Below are positions 1 to 9,860 of a stretch of 64,000 bases of DNA, piece after piece. Under the pieces are notes generated by a model. It saw only the letters and a program-made list of their open reading frames with translations, was not told where the DNA came from and did no database searches. Each line of letters starts with the position of its first letter. The first letter of the stretch is position 1. The translations under genes and the position numbers were made by a program. This stretch comes from Glaciecola sp. HTCC2999. GTDB taxonomy: Bacteria > Pseudomonadota > Gammaproteobacteria > Enterobacterales > Alteromonadaceae. The stretch spans positions 640,172 through 704,171 of the forward strand of contig NZ_DS989810.1 of the NCBI RefSeq assembly GCF_000155775.1. The letters are read 5' to 3'.

Positions 1-2579
1 CCATACACAGATGTTAATGCATGTTCTAAATTTTCAGGTTTAGTTCCACCAGCTTGAGCCATATCAGGTCTACCACCACCTTTACCGCCTACTTGAGAAG
101 CAACAAAGTTCACCAGCTCGCCTGCTTTTATTTTATTAATTAAATCACCGGTTACCCCTGCGATCAAATTAACTTTACCATCACCAGGTACACCTAAAAC
201 GATAATACCCGAAGAAATCTTTTGTTTTAACTCATCCAGCATGCCTTTTAATGCTTTAACTTCAACATCTGGTAAGTTAGCTACTAACACATTATGTTCT
301 TTTATAACTTGCACTTGATTCATCAAATCAGAGCCTTGTTGGCTCGCTAATTGTTGTTTTGCTTGATTTAATGACTTTTCTGTTGCTTTTAGTAGGTCTT
401 GATTGTTATTGATACGTTCAATCAGATTAATTGGTTCAACCTTTAATATATTCGCTGCATTTTGCAATAAGTATGCTTGTTCTTGCACATAATTAATTGC
501 AGCTTCTCCTGTGATGGCTTCAATACGACGTACACCAGAGGCAATACCACTTTCAGAAGTTATCTTGCATAACCCTATGTCACCCGTCCGAGATACATGA
601 GTACCACCACATAATTCAGTAGAGAAATTCCCCATTGATACCACTCGAACTTTCTCATCATATTTTTCACCAAATAAAGCCATGGCTCCTGATGCTTTTG
701 CTTCATCAAGTTCCATCAATTTAGTTGTTAGCTCATGATTTTGACGAATTTGAGCGTTTACTAATCGTTCAATTGAAATTAATTGTTCTGTAGTTACAGC
801 CTCATAATGGGCAAAGTCAAAACGTAACTTTTCATCATCTACTAATGACCCTTTTTGCGCAACATGTTCACCTAGTAATTCACGTAACGCTGCATGCAAT
901 AAATGAGTTGCACTATGATTGAGTTTTATGGCTTCTCGACGTGAATCGTCGACTTGAGTTACTACATTAGCACCAACAGATAACTTGGCTTTGGCAATAC
1001 CTTGATGACCAAACGCATTCGCAAGTTTTTGCGTATCCGTGACGGTGAACACTGCCGCATCATTTAATTTAAGGACACCGCTATCACCAGTTTGTCCACC
1101 TGACTCAGCATAGAAAGCTGTATTATCTAAAATCACAATGCCTTTTTGACCAGCGTCGATACTTGTTACCGATGTATTTTCAACGATGATCTCTAAAACT
1201 GTCCCAACATCAGTTGTCTTATCATACCCAGTAAAATCGGTAGCGTGTGTAATCTTCAAAGCTTCATTATAATCTGTACCAAAATTACTCGCCTGTTGCG
1301 CTCTAGCACGTTGGGCTTGCATCGCGGTTTCAAATCCTGTTTCATCAATCCTAACATTATGTTCACGAGCAACATCAGCCGTTAAATCAGCAGGAAAACC
1401 ATAGGTATCATATAACTTAAACACCACTTCTCCAGGGACAACATCCCCTTCCAGCTCGGTCAATTGTTGAGTCAGAATGTTCATACCACGTTCTAGTGTG
1501 CGTGAAAATTGCTCTTCCTCAACACGTAATACTTTTTCAATAACAGGTAACTGCTCTACTAACTCAGGATATGCATCGCCCATCTGTTGGGTAAGTGCAG
1601 ATACTAATTTATAAAAAAAGATGTCTTGTGCACCGAGTTTATACCCATGGCGAACTGCCCGGCGAATAATACGACGAAGTACGTAACCGCGTCCTTCATT
1701 GGAAGGCATTACACCATCACAAATTAAAAAACTACATGAACGAATATGGTCAGCAATGACTCGCAACGATTTGTCATCTAAATCTACTGTACCAACGATT
1801 TCAGCCGCGGCTTTTATGAGTGCTTGGAAAATGTCAATTTCGTAATTACTGTGGACGTTTTGTAGGATAGCTGAAATACGCTCAAGTCCCATACCAGTGT
1901 CAATAGACGGTTTAGGTAACGGTTCCATAGTGCCATCTGCAGATTTGTTGTACTGCATGAAAACTAAATTCCAGATTTCAATAAAGCGATCGCCATCTTC
2001 TTCAGGGCTGCCTGGTACTCCACCCCATATGTGTTCACCATGATCATAGAAAATTTCAGAACACGGGCCACAAGGTCCAGTATCACCCATTGACCAAAAG
2101 TTATCAGATGTTGCGATACGAATTATTTTTTCAGGAGGGAGACCTATTTCATTTTCCCAAATAGCGAATGCTTCATCATCTTCAGCATAGACAGTGACTA
2201 ATAATTTTTCAGCCGGTAAACCAAGTTCTTTTGTTAAAAAAGTCCATGCGAACTTAATGGCATCTTGTTTGAAGTAATCACCAAAACTGAAGTTACCTAA
2301 CATTTCAAAGAAAGTATGATGACGAGCAGTGTAGCCTACATTATCAAGATCATTATGTTTACCACCAGCACGTACGCAACGTTGCGAAGACACCGCGCGA
2401 GAATAGTTGCGCTGCTCAGCGCCTAAAAACACATCCTTAAACTGGTTCATTCCTGCATTGGTAAATAACAACGTCGGATCATCGTGTGGAACTAATGAAG
2501 ATGAAGAAACAGATTGATGACCATGTTGGCCAAAATAATCTAAAAATGCCTGTCTAATTTGGGCGGTTGAACGCGTCAT
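1..2579 (-). CDS. alaS: Alanine--tRNA ligase (3' end cut by window edge)
   Basis: Charges tRNA-Ala with alanine and edits mischarged Ser/Gly. Translating the minus strand from the ATG at 2579 gives an uninterrupted frame to the window edge, about 859 residues of a family usually near 870, so only the last ten or so are missing. The N-terminal class II catalytic core starts [12 protein letters not shown]. The editing domain carries the zinc/hydrolytic motif HSATHLLH and the later CGGTH motif. The C-terminal C-Ala domain has the glycine-rich [16 protein letters not shown] signature just before the edge. recX lies upstream on the same strand, the usual recX-alaS order. Certain in identity. Confidence 0.97.
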   Translation of the reverse strand, partial: MTRSTAQIRQAFLDYFGQHGHQSVSSSSLVPHDDPTLLFTNAGMNQFKDVFLGAEQRNYSRAVSSQRCVRAGGKHNDLDNVGYTARHHTFFEMLGNFSFGDYFKQDAIKFAWTFLTKELGLPAEKLLVTVYAEDDEAFAIWENEIGLPPEKIIRIATSDNFWSMGDTGPCGPCSEIFYDHGEHIWGGVPGSPEEDGDRFIEIWNLVFMQYNKSADGTMEPLPKPSIDTGMGLERISAILQNVHSNYEIDIFQALIKAAAEIVGTVDLDDKSLRVIADHIRSCSFLICDGVMPSNEGRGYVLRRIIRRAVRHGYKLGAQDIFFYKLVSALTQQMGDAYPELVEQLPVIEKVLRVEEEQFSRTLERGMNILTQQLTELEGDVVPGEVVFKLYDTYGFPADLTADVAREHNVRIDETGFETAMQAQRARAQQASNFGTDYNEALKITHATDFTGYDKTTDVGTVLEIIVENTSVTSIDAGQKGIVILDNTAFYAESGGQTGDSGVLKLNDAAVFTVTDTQKLANAFGHQGIAKAKLSVGANVVTQVDDSRREAIKLNHSATHLLHAALRELLGEHVAQKGSLVDDEKLRFDFAHYEAVTTEQLISIERLVNAQIRQNHELTTKLMELDEAKASGAMALFGEKYDEKVRVVSMGNFSTELCGGTHVSRTGDIGLCKITSESGIASGVRRIEAITGEAAINYVQEQAYLLQNAANILKVEPINLIERINNNQDLLKATEKSLNQAKQQLASQQGSDLMNQVQVIKEHNVLVANLPDVEVKALKGMLDELKQKISSGIIVLGVPGDGKVNLIAGVTGDLINKIKAGELVNFVASQVGGKGGGRPDMAQAGGTKPENLEHALTSVY

Positions 2580-2733
2580 GAATAATCCTTTAAGGAAGCT
2601 ATGCCGAAGAAATAAAATGGATTGCTACAAATAAGAGCGGTAATTTATCACAAAAAACCGCTATATTTAATAGCAATTTAGGAGAATTTCATAGGATGTG
2701 ACTGTTTTATAAATATAAATGAACTTATTAAGA

Positions 2734-3219
2734 CTAATGACTAAGTGCAAAGTTAATTTCATCTTGAGAAAACCCACGATATTGTAGAAATCGCATCTGT
2801 TTTTGTTTTAATGTCCAGTCAGTTTCACGCGCAGTAGAATACTTTTTGCATTTAACCTCATACGCTAGCTCATACCAATCTGGCTGTAACTCAGATAATG
2901 CCTCGGATAACATAGTTTCATCAATATCATGAGGATATAGTGCCTGTTTAATACGGGCTAATCCCTGACCTTTCGCCATACAATTACGCACAAAATGAAA
3001 AGTGAAGCGGTAGTCAGATTGAATATCTTTAGCGATAAACTTAGCTAGCACATCATCCACATGGTCACTGTTTAAACCTTGTTGCCCTAATTTTTGCTGA
3101 ATTTCAGCTACGCTATGTTCACGTTTAGCCAGTAGGCGGGTAATTTTGTGTCGGATGACACGTAACGGATCATCCACCACTGGATCATCGCTATCAAGAG
3201 GAATATTATCTAAATCCAT
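2734..3219 (-). CDS. recX: Regulatory protein RecX
   Basis: Small, mainly helical modulator that binds and inhibits RecA filaments. The 161-residue product has the RecX layout of three-helix repeats: an N-terminal repeat around KITRLLAKREHSVAEIQQKL, a middle repeat with the conserved FVRN and KGQGLARIKQAL segments, and a C-terminal repeat ending KQMRFLQYRGFSQDEI. Length is usual for the family. alaS follows about 155 bp downstream. The usual upstream partner recA is not here: a divergent acyltransferase-like gene occupies that place, so recX must have its own promoter in the short gap between the two starts. Confidence 0.93.
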   Translation of the reverse strand: MDLDNIPLDSDDPVVDDPLRVIRHKITRLLAKREHSVAEIQQKLGQQGLNSDHVDDVLAKFIAKDIQSDYRFTFHFVRNCMAKGQGLARIKQALYPHDIDETMLSEALSELQPDWYELAYEVKCKKYSTARETDWTLKQKQMRFLQYRGFSQDEINFALSH

Positions 3220-3297
3220 TGACCTTACCTAAACTTATGAACTATTGAGTTTAACTAAAGGTAAGAATAACTAAATCTTAATAAAAAAGGAACAACC

Positions 3298-4452
3298 GTG
3301 ACTTTTAGTGTGGTGGCATTTACTGATATTTCACACATTGACTCGCAAGTATGGGATAAAGCATTTCATCAAACCGGAGGGCCTTGTTTAAAACATTATT
3401 TTCTATTGTGTTTAGAACAAAGTAACAGCGTCGGCAAGAACACTGGATGGTTGCCTTATCATTTAGGTATCAAATGCGAAAATGAGCTAATCGCATTGCT
3501 ACCCGGTTATATCAAAACTCATAGTTACGGTGAATATATCTTTGACCATGCATGGGCGAATGCTTATGCACAACATGGAATCAATTATTATCCTAAATGG
3601 ATTAATGCGATTCCATTCACTCCTGTCACCGCTCAGCGCATTGGCTGGATAGAGGATGTCGCACAATGGCAGGTATTACCTCAAATAATAGAATGTATAA
3701 AAGCCTTTCTCTATGACCAACATTTTTCATCGGTGCACTTCTTATTTGCAAACCATCAAGAACATCAGCAGTTAGCACAAACACCACTATTACATCGGCT
3801 TTCCTTACAATTTGAATGGCGCAATCAAACATACACTGATTTCGATGATTTTTTAGGACATTGTACGTCTCGAAAACGTCGCTCAATCAGAAAAGAGCGT
3901 AAAAAAATCAAGCAACAACAAATTACCATTGAGCGTTTACATGGCAGTAAAATTACTCCTGAACATATGCGTTTTTTTTATGATTGCTATCGCGCCACCT
4001 ACTTAAAACGAAGTGGCCACGAAGGCTATTTAACCCATTCTTTTTTCGAACAACTCTTTGCACATTTTGCAAAACATATGTTGCTCGTGTTAGCTAAAGA
4101 AAATGACCAATATATTGCTGGCTCGCTGTTTTTATTTGATGCTCAACAACTTTACGGTCGCTATTGGGGAGCATTAAGCGAAGTCGATGGTTTACATTTT
4201 GAATGCTGTTATTATCAAGGTATAGAGTTTGCAATTGAGCATAATATCCAACGCTTTAATCCAGGCACTCAAGGGGAACACAAAATATTAAGGGGATTTG
4301 CACCAACTTACTGTCACTCATTTCATGCCCTTGCCCATTCTGATTTTGAAACTGCTGTGGATGATTTTTTACAGCGAGAAAAAATTGGCATGAAACAATA
4401 CAAAACGAAGTGTGACGAGTTGCTTCCTTTTAAACAAAACAGTGACTCGTAG
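3298..4452 (+). CDS. COG3146-type GNAT acyltransferase (DUF482), substrate unknown
   Basis: 384-residue cytosolic protein of the COG3146/DUF482 family, which has a GNAT fold related to FemAB-like acyltransferases; the physiological substrate is not known. Seen here are an N-terminal half with a WLPYHLGI...LLPGYIKTHSYGEYIFDHAWANAY segment, a central basic stretch SRKRRSIRKERKKI (about residues 192-205), and a C-terminal half with FFYDCYRATYLKRSGHEGYL and the RFNPGTQGEHKILRGF motif typical of this family. The start is GTG, preceded by a good AAGGA at about six bases. Monocistronic and divergent from recX. Confidence 0.82.
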   Translation: MTFSVVAFTDISHIDSQVWDKAFHQTGGPCLKHYFLLCLEQSNSVGKNTGWLPYHLGIKCENELIALLPGYIKTHSYGEYIFDHAWANAYAQHGINYYPKWINAIPFTPVTAQRIGWIEDVAQWQVLPQIIECIKAFLYDQHFSSVHFLFANHQEHQQLAQTPLLHRLSLQFEWRNQTYTDFDDFLGHCTSRKRRSIRKERKKIKQQQITIERLHGSKITPEHMRFFYDCYRATYLKRSGHEGYLTHSFFEQLFAHFAKHMLLVLAKENDQYIAGSLFLFDAQQLYGRYWGALSEVDGLHFECCYYQGIEFAIEHNIQRFNPGTQGEHKILRGFAPTYCHSFHALAHSDFETAVDDFLQREKIGMKQYKTKCDELLPFKQNSDS

Positions 4453-4558
4453 AGGCTATTTATAATTATGTAAACAGATATGTCGGTTTGGTAGGCAAGC
4501 CTTCGTAGTATTGATATGATAATTTTGTAAGAATTTTACTCAATGGAAAAACAATAAC

Positions 4559-6643
4559 ATGATGAAAAGAACAACAATAGCAACATTAGTTGCAGCTAGC
4601 TTTATACTAGGCGGATGCACTGGCAATACGCCTACGACAGACACTGCAGCTTCAGTTGAAGCAACAAGCACCGTTGCTAAAGCAGAATTAGGCACATTTG
4701 GTGTTGATTTAAGTGCACGTGATTTAAGTATCAAACCTGGCGATGATTTCTTTATGTATGCCAGTGGTAATTGGTATCAAAACTATGAATTGCCCGCAGA
4801 CAAAACACGTTTTGGTGCATTTTCAAAATTAGCTGAACGCTCAAATGATGAGGTTAAAGCCATCATTGAAGATTTATCAGCTAAAGATAACCTAGCTGGT
4901 ACTGAGAAATTAGTTGCTGATTTTTATAATGCCTACATGGATACTGATACATTAAATAAATTAGGTATTACACCACTACAAACGACCCTTGATGAAATTG
5001 CGAATATTGATTCAGTCGCGGATCTAACCCGTACTTTTGGAGAGGCCTGGTTAACCGGTACCACGTCTCCAATATGGGGTGGGATGTGGACTAATCCTAA
5101 AGATCCTAATGAATATCAATTACATGTTGGGGTGGGTGGTTTAGGGCTACCTGATCGCGATTATTATTTACTCGATTCAGAACGTTTTGTAAATATTCGA
5201 AACGAATACCAAGCACATATTGCGAAGATGCTAGCCTTTGCCGGTGTATCTGAAGCAGATGCAACTAAACAAGCAGCTGCTATTTTAGCGTTAGAAACAA
5301 AAATTGCTGAAATCCAATGGCCACGTGAAAAGCGTCGTGACCGTGATCTAGCGTTAAACCAGTTTGAGCGAGACGCATTTGAAGTAGAATACGCTAATTT
5401 TGATTGGGATAGTTTTTTTGCCTCTTCTGGCTTTGCCATTCCACATTTAAATGTGCGTCAACCTGAACCCGTTAAAGATGCTATTGAGTTAGTCAACAAC
5501 CAAGCCTTAGCTGATTGGAAAGCATATCTCACCTATCATACAATCTCTAACAACGCATCGATGTTATCTGAAGATATCTACAACACTAACTTTGCTTTTT
5601 TTGGTACTATTCTAAATGGTCAACAAGAGCCTCGTCCACGTTGGAAGCGTGCTATCAGTGCGATGTCAGGTACCGAAAGTCTAGGTTTTGCAATTGGTGA
5701 AATTTATACCGAGCGATATTTCCCTGAGAGTTCTAAAGCTCAAATGGCCGAACTGGTTGAAAACCTGCGAACCGCTCTAGGCCAACGCATTGACAATCTT
5801 GATTGGATGGGGGAAGAAACAAAAGTTAACGCAAAAGCGAAATTAGCTGCTTTCCGCCCTAAAATAGGTTACCCAGATCAAGCCATTAATTTTGCAGGAC
5901 TAGACATCAGCAGTACAGACTTAATGGGCAATGTGAAAACACTACGTCAATTTTTCCAAGCTAAAGATGTCGCTAATGAAATGAAACCCACTGATCGTGA
6001 ACGTTGGGGTATGACACCGCAACAAGTCAATGCTTATTACAATTCTTCATTTAATGAAATTGTCTTCCCAGCCGCCATTTTACAACCACCATTCTTTGAC
6101 CCCAACGCAGATCCTGCAGTCAATTATGGTGGCATTGGTGCAGTTATTGGGCATGAAATGGGCCATGGTTTTGATGATCAAGGTTCAAAATCAGATGCAA
6201 TGGGTGTTCAACGTAACTGGTGGACCGATGAAGATCGTGCAGCATTTGAAGCCAAAGCTGCTAATCTTGCCGAGCAATACTCAGCATATGAGCCTATTGA
6301 AGGTAACTTTGTCAATGGTAAAAACTCATTAGGTGAGAACATCGGTGATGTCGGTGGACTAGCGATGGCATATCACGCTTATCAACTGAGTTTAAATGGT
6401 GAAGAAGCGCCTATCATTGATGGCACCACAGGCGACCAACGTTTCTTCTTAGCTTGGGCACAAGTGTGGAAAGAAAAACGCACCGAAGAAAGTATGCTTA
6501 ACCAGCTTCGAGGCGGAACTCACGCACCTGGTCGTTATCGTGCATTAGCACCACGTAACCATGATGCCTGGTACGAAGCGTTTGACGTCAAACCAGGAGA
6601 TGCATTGTATCTTGCACCAGAAGAACGTGTTCGTATTTGGTAA
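4559..6643 (+). CDS. M13 family zinc metallopeptidase (PepO/neprilysin type), lipoprotein
   Basis: Secreted, membrane-anchored endopeptidase expected to degrade oligopeptides in the periplasm. The 694-residue product begins with a lipoprotein signal peptide (FILGGC lipobox, Cys about 20). The N-terminal M13 domain follows (DDFFMYASGNWYQNYELPADKTRFGAFSKL). The C-terminal catalytic domain has the zinc motif HEMGH (His532, Glu533, His536), the third ligand in ENIGDVGG (Glu593), and the substrate-binding NAYYNSSFNEIVFPAAILQPPFF stretch. All expected catalytic residues are present, so it should be active. Two adjacent ATGs give two near-identical starts. A strong terminator closes the transcript. 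Confidence 0.93.
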   Translation: MMKRTTIATLVAASFILGGCTGNTPTTDTAASVEATSTVAKAELGTFGVDLSARDLSIKPGDDFFMYASGNWYQNYELPADKTRFGAFSKLAERSNDEVKAIIEDLSAKDNLAGTEKLVADFYNAYMDTDTLNKLGITPLQTTLDEIANIDSVADLTRTFGEAWLTGTTSPIWGGMWTNPKDPNEYQLHVGVGGLGLPDRDYYLLDSERFVNIRNEYQAHIAKMLAFAGVSEADATKQAAAILALETKIAEIQWPREKRRDRDLALNQFERDAFEVEYANFDWDSFFASSGFAIPHLNVRQPEPVKDAIELVNNQALADWKAYLTYHTISNNASMLSEDIYNTNFAFFGTILNGQQEPRPRWKRAISAMSGTESLGFAIGEIYTERYFPESSKAQMAELVENLRTALGQRIDNLDWMGEETKVNAKAKLAAFRPKIGYPDQAINFAGLDISSTDLMGNVKTLRQFFQAKDVANEMKPTDRERWGMTPQQVNAYYNSSFNEIVFPAAILQPPFFDPNADPAVNYGGIGAVIGHEMGHGFDDQGSKSDAMGVQRNWWTDEDRAAFEAKAANLAEQYSAYEPIEGNFVNGKNSLGENIGDVGGLAMAYHAYQLSLNGEEAPIIDGTTGDQRFFLAWAQVWKEKRTEESMLNQLRGGTHAPGRYRALAPRNHDAWYEAFDVKPGDALYLAPEERVRIW

Positions 6644-6664
6644 TATACAAAATAAACACTAGTT

Positions 6665-6689
6665 AAGCCCCTTTTATAGGGGCTTTTTT
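6665..6689 (+). terminator. Rho-independent terminator after the M13 peptidase
   Basis: A perfect seven-base-pair stem, AAGCCCC with GGGGCTT, and a seven-base loop are followed by a run of T, about 20 bp after the peptidase stop codon. It also lies just past the 3' end of the convergent GNAT gene. Confidence 0.9.
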
Positions 6690-6699
6690 GTGGTTAAAC

Positions 6700-7194
6700 T
6701 CATTTTTCACAAGTAAGGCGATAAAGCCAGTTTTTTTCGCCTTGCCATATCATAGATTCTACTCTAACAAAATTGAGCTTTTCTAATAGTCCAATAGACG
6801 GAATATTATGCAACGATACAATGGCCAAAATTTCATTGGTAATTAAAGTATCAAACCCTTGAGCAATCGCTATTTGACAAGCCTGATAAGCATAACCTAA
6901 ACCTACGAATTGAGATGATATTGCATAGCCTAAGTCAGGCGCTGATAACTCAGCTCGTTGTAATAAACCACACACACCGACCGGTAACTGTTTTTCAGCA
7001 TCAATAATCACATCCAAACCATGCCCAAATTGTTGATGAGATGCCTTCGGACCATGAATAATATAAGCTTTAGCATCATCGATGTTTTTAATTTGTTTAT
7101 CTGCAATATATTGAATAAATGCAGGTTGATTGTATAAGTCTAAAACAAATTCAGCATCCATCAGCTCCATTGGACGAATTAAGATATTGGACAT
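6700..7194 (-). CDS. GNAT family N-acetyltransferase (RimJ/RimL-like)
   Basis: 164-residue acetyl-CoA-dependent acetyltransferase resembling the RimJ/RimL/Acetyltransf_3 group. The N-terminal strand-helix reads IRPMELMDAEFVLDLYNQPAFIQYI. The later core has GYAISSQFVGLGYAYQACQIAIAQGF, where the family's Q/RxxGxG/A acetyl-CoA loop falls at about residues 95-105, followed by the SLHNIPSIGLLEKLNFVRV motif near the end. It begins about 14 bp after the radical SAM gene on the same strand, so the two are probably co-transcribed and may act in the same modification pathway; that link is inference. The substrate cannot be predicted. Confidence 0.82.
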   Translation of the reverse strand: MSNILIRPMELMDAEFVLDLYNQPAFIQYIADKQIKNIDDAKAYIIHGPKASHQQFGHGLDVIIDAEKQLPVGVCGLLQRAELSAPDLGYAISSQFVGLGYAYQACQIAIAQGFDTLITNEILAIVSLHNIPSIGLLEKLNFVRVESMIWQGEKNWLYRLTCEK

Positions 7195-7208
7195 TCAACC
7201 ACCCACCA

Positions 7209-9788
7209 TTAAGCAGCAAATTCCGCTAACGATTTAGGTCTTGCTACACCAGAGTGTAACTCCCAAAAATACTGATGAGAATCGTATTGGGCAGCATCTA
7301 AATCAATACTCGCTAATCTATTAGGATCAGTGAACTGCATTGTCGCCGCTTCAAACGTGGCTAATGGTGCTCGAGCCTGCGATGCTTGTTTAAAATAAGC
7401 AACAAAATCATGCTTCATATCGACATACAGAGGATAATCCATGGCATCATCAGGCATTGCAGCTTGATTTACTGAGATAACAGTGTCTAAGGCCGAATCA
7501 TTAGATACATCATATCGAGTTATTAAATAATCACGAACTTCTTGATAAAATAATGTCCAGCCAGATGGCATGGATTTATCACCGTTAAAATATCGAGTGG
7601 CCCAAGTCAGTAATGGGTATGCATCAGGCGCTCGATTTATGTCATCAAGTAAATTCGCCATAAATTCTCCTGCAGCAATATCATATTCCCACTGCATATA
7701 ACGCATGATATAACGCAACAAACTATAACCATCAGCCATGACATATATTTGATAAATCGCGTTCATGCGTTTCATATCTTGCGGCGTGTAACTATACGTT
7801 GACGTTAAAAAGCTATGTTCATCCGTTTTAATTTCATACTTTGCCATATACCCAGGCTCAGCCATTGGACTATTGGGTAGTAACTGAGTTGGATAAGCTT
7901 TCACAGACACATCCATATCAATGTAACGCTGTAAATCAGCAGTGAAAGAAGCAACGGTCATTCCTGGCAGCCCGATCATCAAATCTGTTGATAGAGGTAA
8001 ATTTAAGTCAGTGAAGGCTTGAGCGAGTTCATCATAGCGTTGGGTACGAATGTTTTTACGATTAATAACATCTAGGGTTTGTTCATCTGTCGTCTGAATA
8101 GATATGATCCCTTGCCCAATAATCCCACCGGCAGTAAAGATTTTGATAATTTCCACTAATCGCCATGTGGAATTTTTCGTGTAGTTCACCACAATTTCTT
8201 GTGGGTAGCCATATTTAGCTTTGGTATCGACAATAAATTGCGAAATCTCAATATCACGATCATATAAGCCATAATTAGCATCCGCAATCCACATCACACG
8301 AATATTATTTTTACCTATCCAGGTGATTTCATCTTTAACCCGTTGTAAATCAAATTTTCTAATTTTTTGATTGGTTGCACTGCCCCAGTCACAAAATGTA
8401 CACCCATAAGGGCAACCGCGATTAGTTTCAATAATCGCCGCTTCGACTCGGCCTTGGTATTCATCAAATAGACCAGATAAATAGGGAGATGGCACACTAT
8501 CAGGTGTTTTCATGCGCTCTCTAGCGCCCGTGCGAATCAGTCGATTCGTCATGCTCTCACGATAGGTGATCCCCTTCACCTCTGCAAGGCGACGATAATC
8601 GGCTTGAATGCTCCGTTTATGCATACTAGATGGGGCTTTTATCGCACGTAGTGATTCAACCAACTCAGTTATTGTTATCTCACCTTCCCCATGAACAGCG
8701 ATATCGACAGACGTATGTTCGGTTAAAAAATCTTCACAGGCGTTTTGATAATCAGGCGTACTTGGTCCGCCATGAATAGTAAAATTACCAACGTGGTGTT
8801 GCTTCACGGCTTGACTGATTTGCATATTAACGTCAATCGACCACATGTAATTTGAGAACAACCACACGCCTGCACCAAACTTTCGATAAGGGCCGTTAAA
8901 TAACTCATTCGGTTCGAGGTAGTTTAAAGGAATAAACTGAAAATCATTGAGCAATTCACCCTCTTTATAGGCCAACAATGCACTATATAATACCCCTAGT
9001 GCTAGTGGAAAATGGTTTTCCATGTGTGGGACAAAATACACTGGAACTTTATCTTCAGCGACGGATTCTTCCCATTTAGCGGGTAAGGCCAACGCGGTCT
9101 CAGTTTTGGTCGAAAAAGGAGTTAATACCGGAGCACTTTTTGATACATTTAACTTTTCTTCTGCCAGCAAACCTGCGGCTCGCCATTGACCAATACGCAG
9201 CAAGTATTCATCATATCCGGCCCCCAGAGGCGCTTTACTCGTTAATACATGAGATATCGTTTGCCCTTCACCAAAACTCATCAAGATCATGGCATCAAGC
9301 GAACTTAGGCCCACAAATTCACTGACCACAGACGACCAAGCACAATAGCCTTTTTCGCAAAGTGATATAGCGAAGTGAGTACCGAGTCGCAATCTAGCCA
9401 TCGGCTCAGGCAATGTTTGAGTATCTGCTTTTAATACATCCACTGACAATTCAGTGACTTGAATTGCATTTATGTTCGGCGGATTATCCATTGGAGAGTT
9501 AAGTAAAGCACTGACAGATTGGTATTGAGATAAACGTTGGCTAATTTGTGATATCGACAAATTACGAAAAGGCTTCATTGATTCGCTTGCATGAATACGC
9601 TCGGCTAAAACATCGACCGTCATGCTTGATTCACTCATTTGGGTGATACGATTCACTAAATCCAGTAAAACAAAATCAGGGTCACCAAGGGGAATAGATT
9701 GAGCTGAGCCTGAGACATTGGCTAACAGTGACATGCCATTTCGAAAGAAAATGACTTTGTGATGATTGATATACAAAAGAGTGCCCAC
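7209..9788 (-). CDS. B12-binding-domain radical SAM protein of unknown substrate
   Basis: 859-residue protein with a radical SAM 4Fe-4S motif CPYGCTFC (Cys459, Cys463, Cys466) followed by DWGS, a combination common in cobalamin-dependent radical SAM enzymes. Residues about 250-400 look like a cobalamin-binding Rossmann domain (VPVYFVPHMENHFPLALGVL... and HGEGE before the radical SAM part), but no DxHxxG motif is visible, as usual for the His-off class. The first 220 residues are unassigned, and the last 220 look helical. The listed start is GTG. A TTG at 9776 with AGGTGGG seven bases upstream is a better start by ribosome binding site. A GNAT gene follows closely. The substrate is unknown, possibly a peptide or specialised lipid. 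Confidence 0.8.
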   Translation of the reverse strand: MGTLLYINHHKVIFFRNGMSLLANVSGSAQSIPLGDPDFVLLDLVNRITQMSESSMTVDVLAERIHASESMKPFRNLSISQISQRLSQYQSVSALLNSPMDNPPNINAIQVTELSVDVLKADTQTLPEPMARLRLGTHFAISLCEKGYCAWSSVVSEFVGLSSLDAMILMSFGEGQTISHVLTSKAPLGAGYDEYLLRIGQWRAAGLLAEEKLNVSKSAPVLTPFSTKTETALALPAKWEESVAEDKVPVYFVPHMENHFPLALGVLYSALLAYKEGELLNDFQFIPLNYLEPNELFNGPYRKFGAGVWLFSNYMWSIDVNMQISQAVKQHHVGNFTIHGGPSTPDYQNACEDFLTEHTSVDIAVHGEGEITITELVESLRAIKAPSSMHKRSIQADYRRLAEVKGITYRESMTNRLIRTGARERMKTPDSVPSPYLSGLFDEYQGRVEAAIIETNRGCPYGCTFCDWGSATNQKIRKFDLQRVKDEITWIGKNNIRVMWIADANYGLYDRDIEISQFIVDTKAKYGYPQEIVVNYTKNSTWRLVEIIKIFTAGGIIGQGIISIQTTDEQTLDVINRKNIRTQRYDELAQAFTDLNLPLSTDLMIGLPGMTVASFTADLQRYIDMDVSVKAYPTQLLPNSPMAEPGYMAKYEIKTDEHSFLTSTYSYTPQDMKRMNAIYQIYVMADGYSLLRYIMRYMQWEYDIAAGEFMANLLDDINRAPDAYPLLTWATRYFNGDKSMPSGWTLFYQEVRDYLITRYDVSNDSALDTVISVNQAAMPDDAMDYPLYVDMKHDFVAYFKQASQARAPLATFEAATMQFTDPNRLASIDLDAAQYDSHQYFWELHSGVARPKSLAEFAA

Positions 9789-9860
9789 CTAGCGTTTTTA
9801 TTGTTGAGTAATGGTGTTAAATTATCTCAAAGCATAAACGCATCAGTGGGGCTTGTAAAG

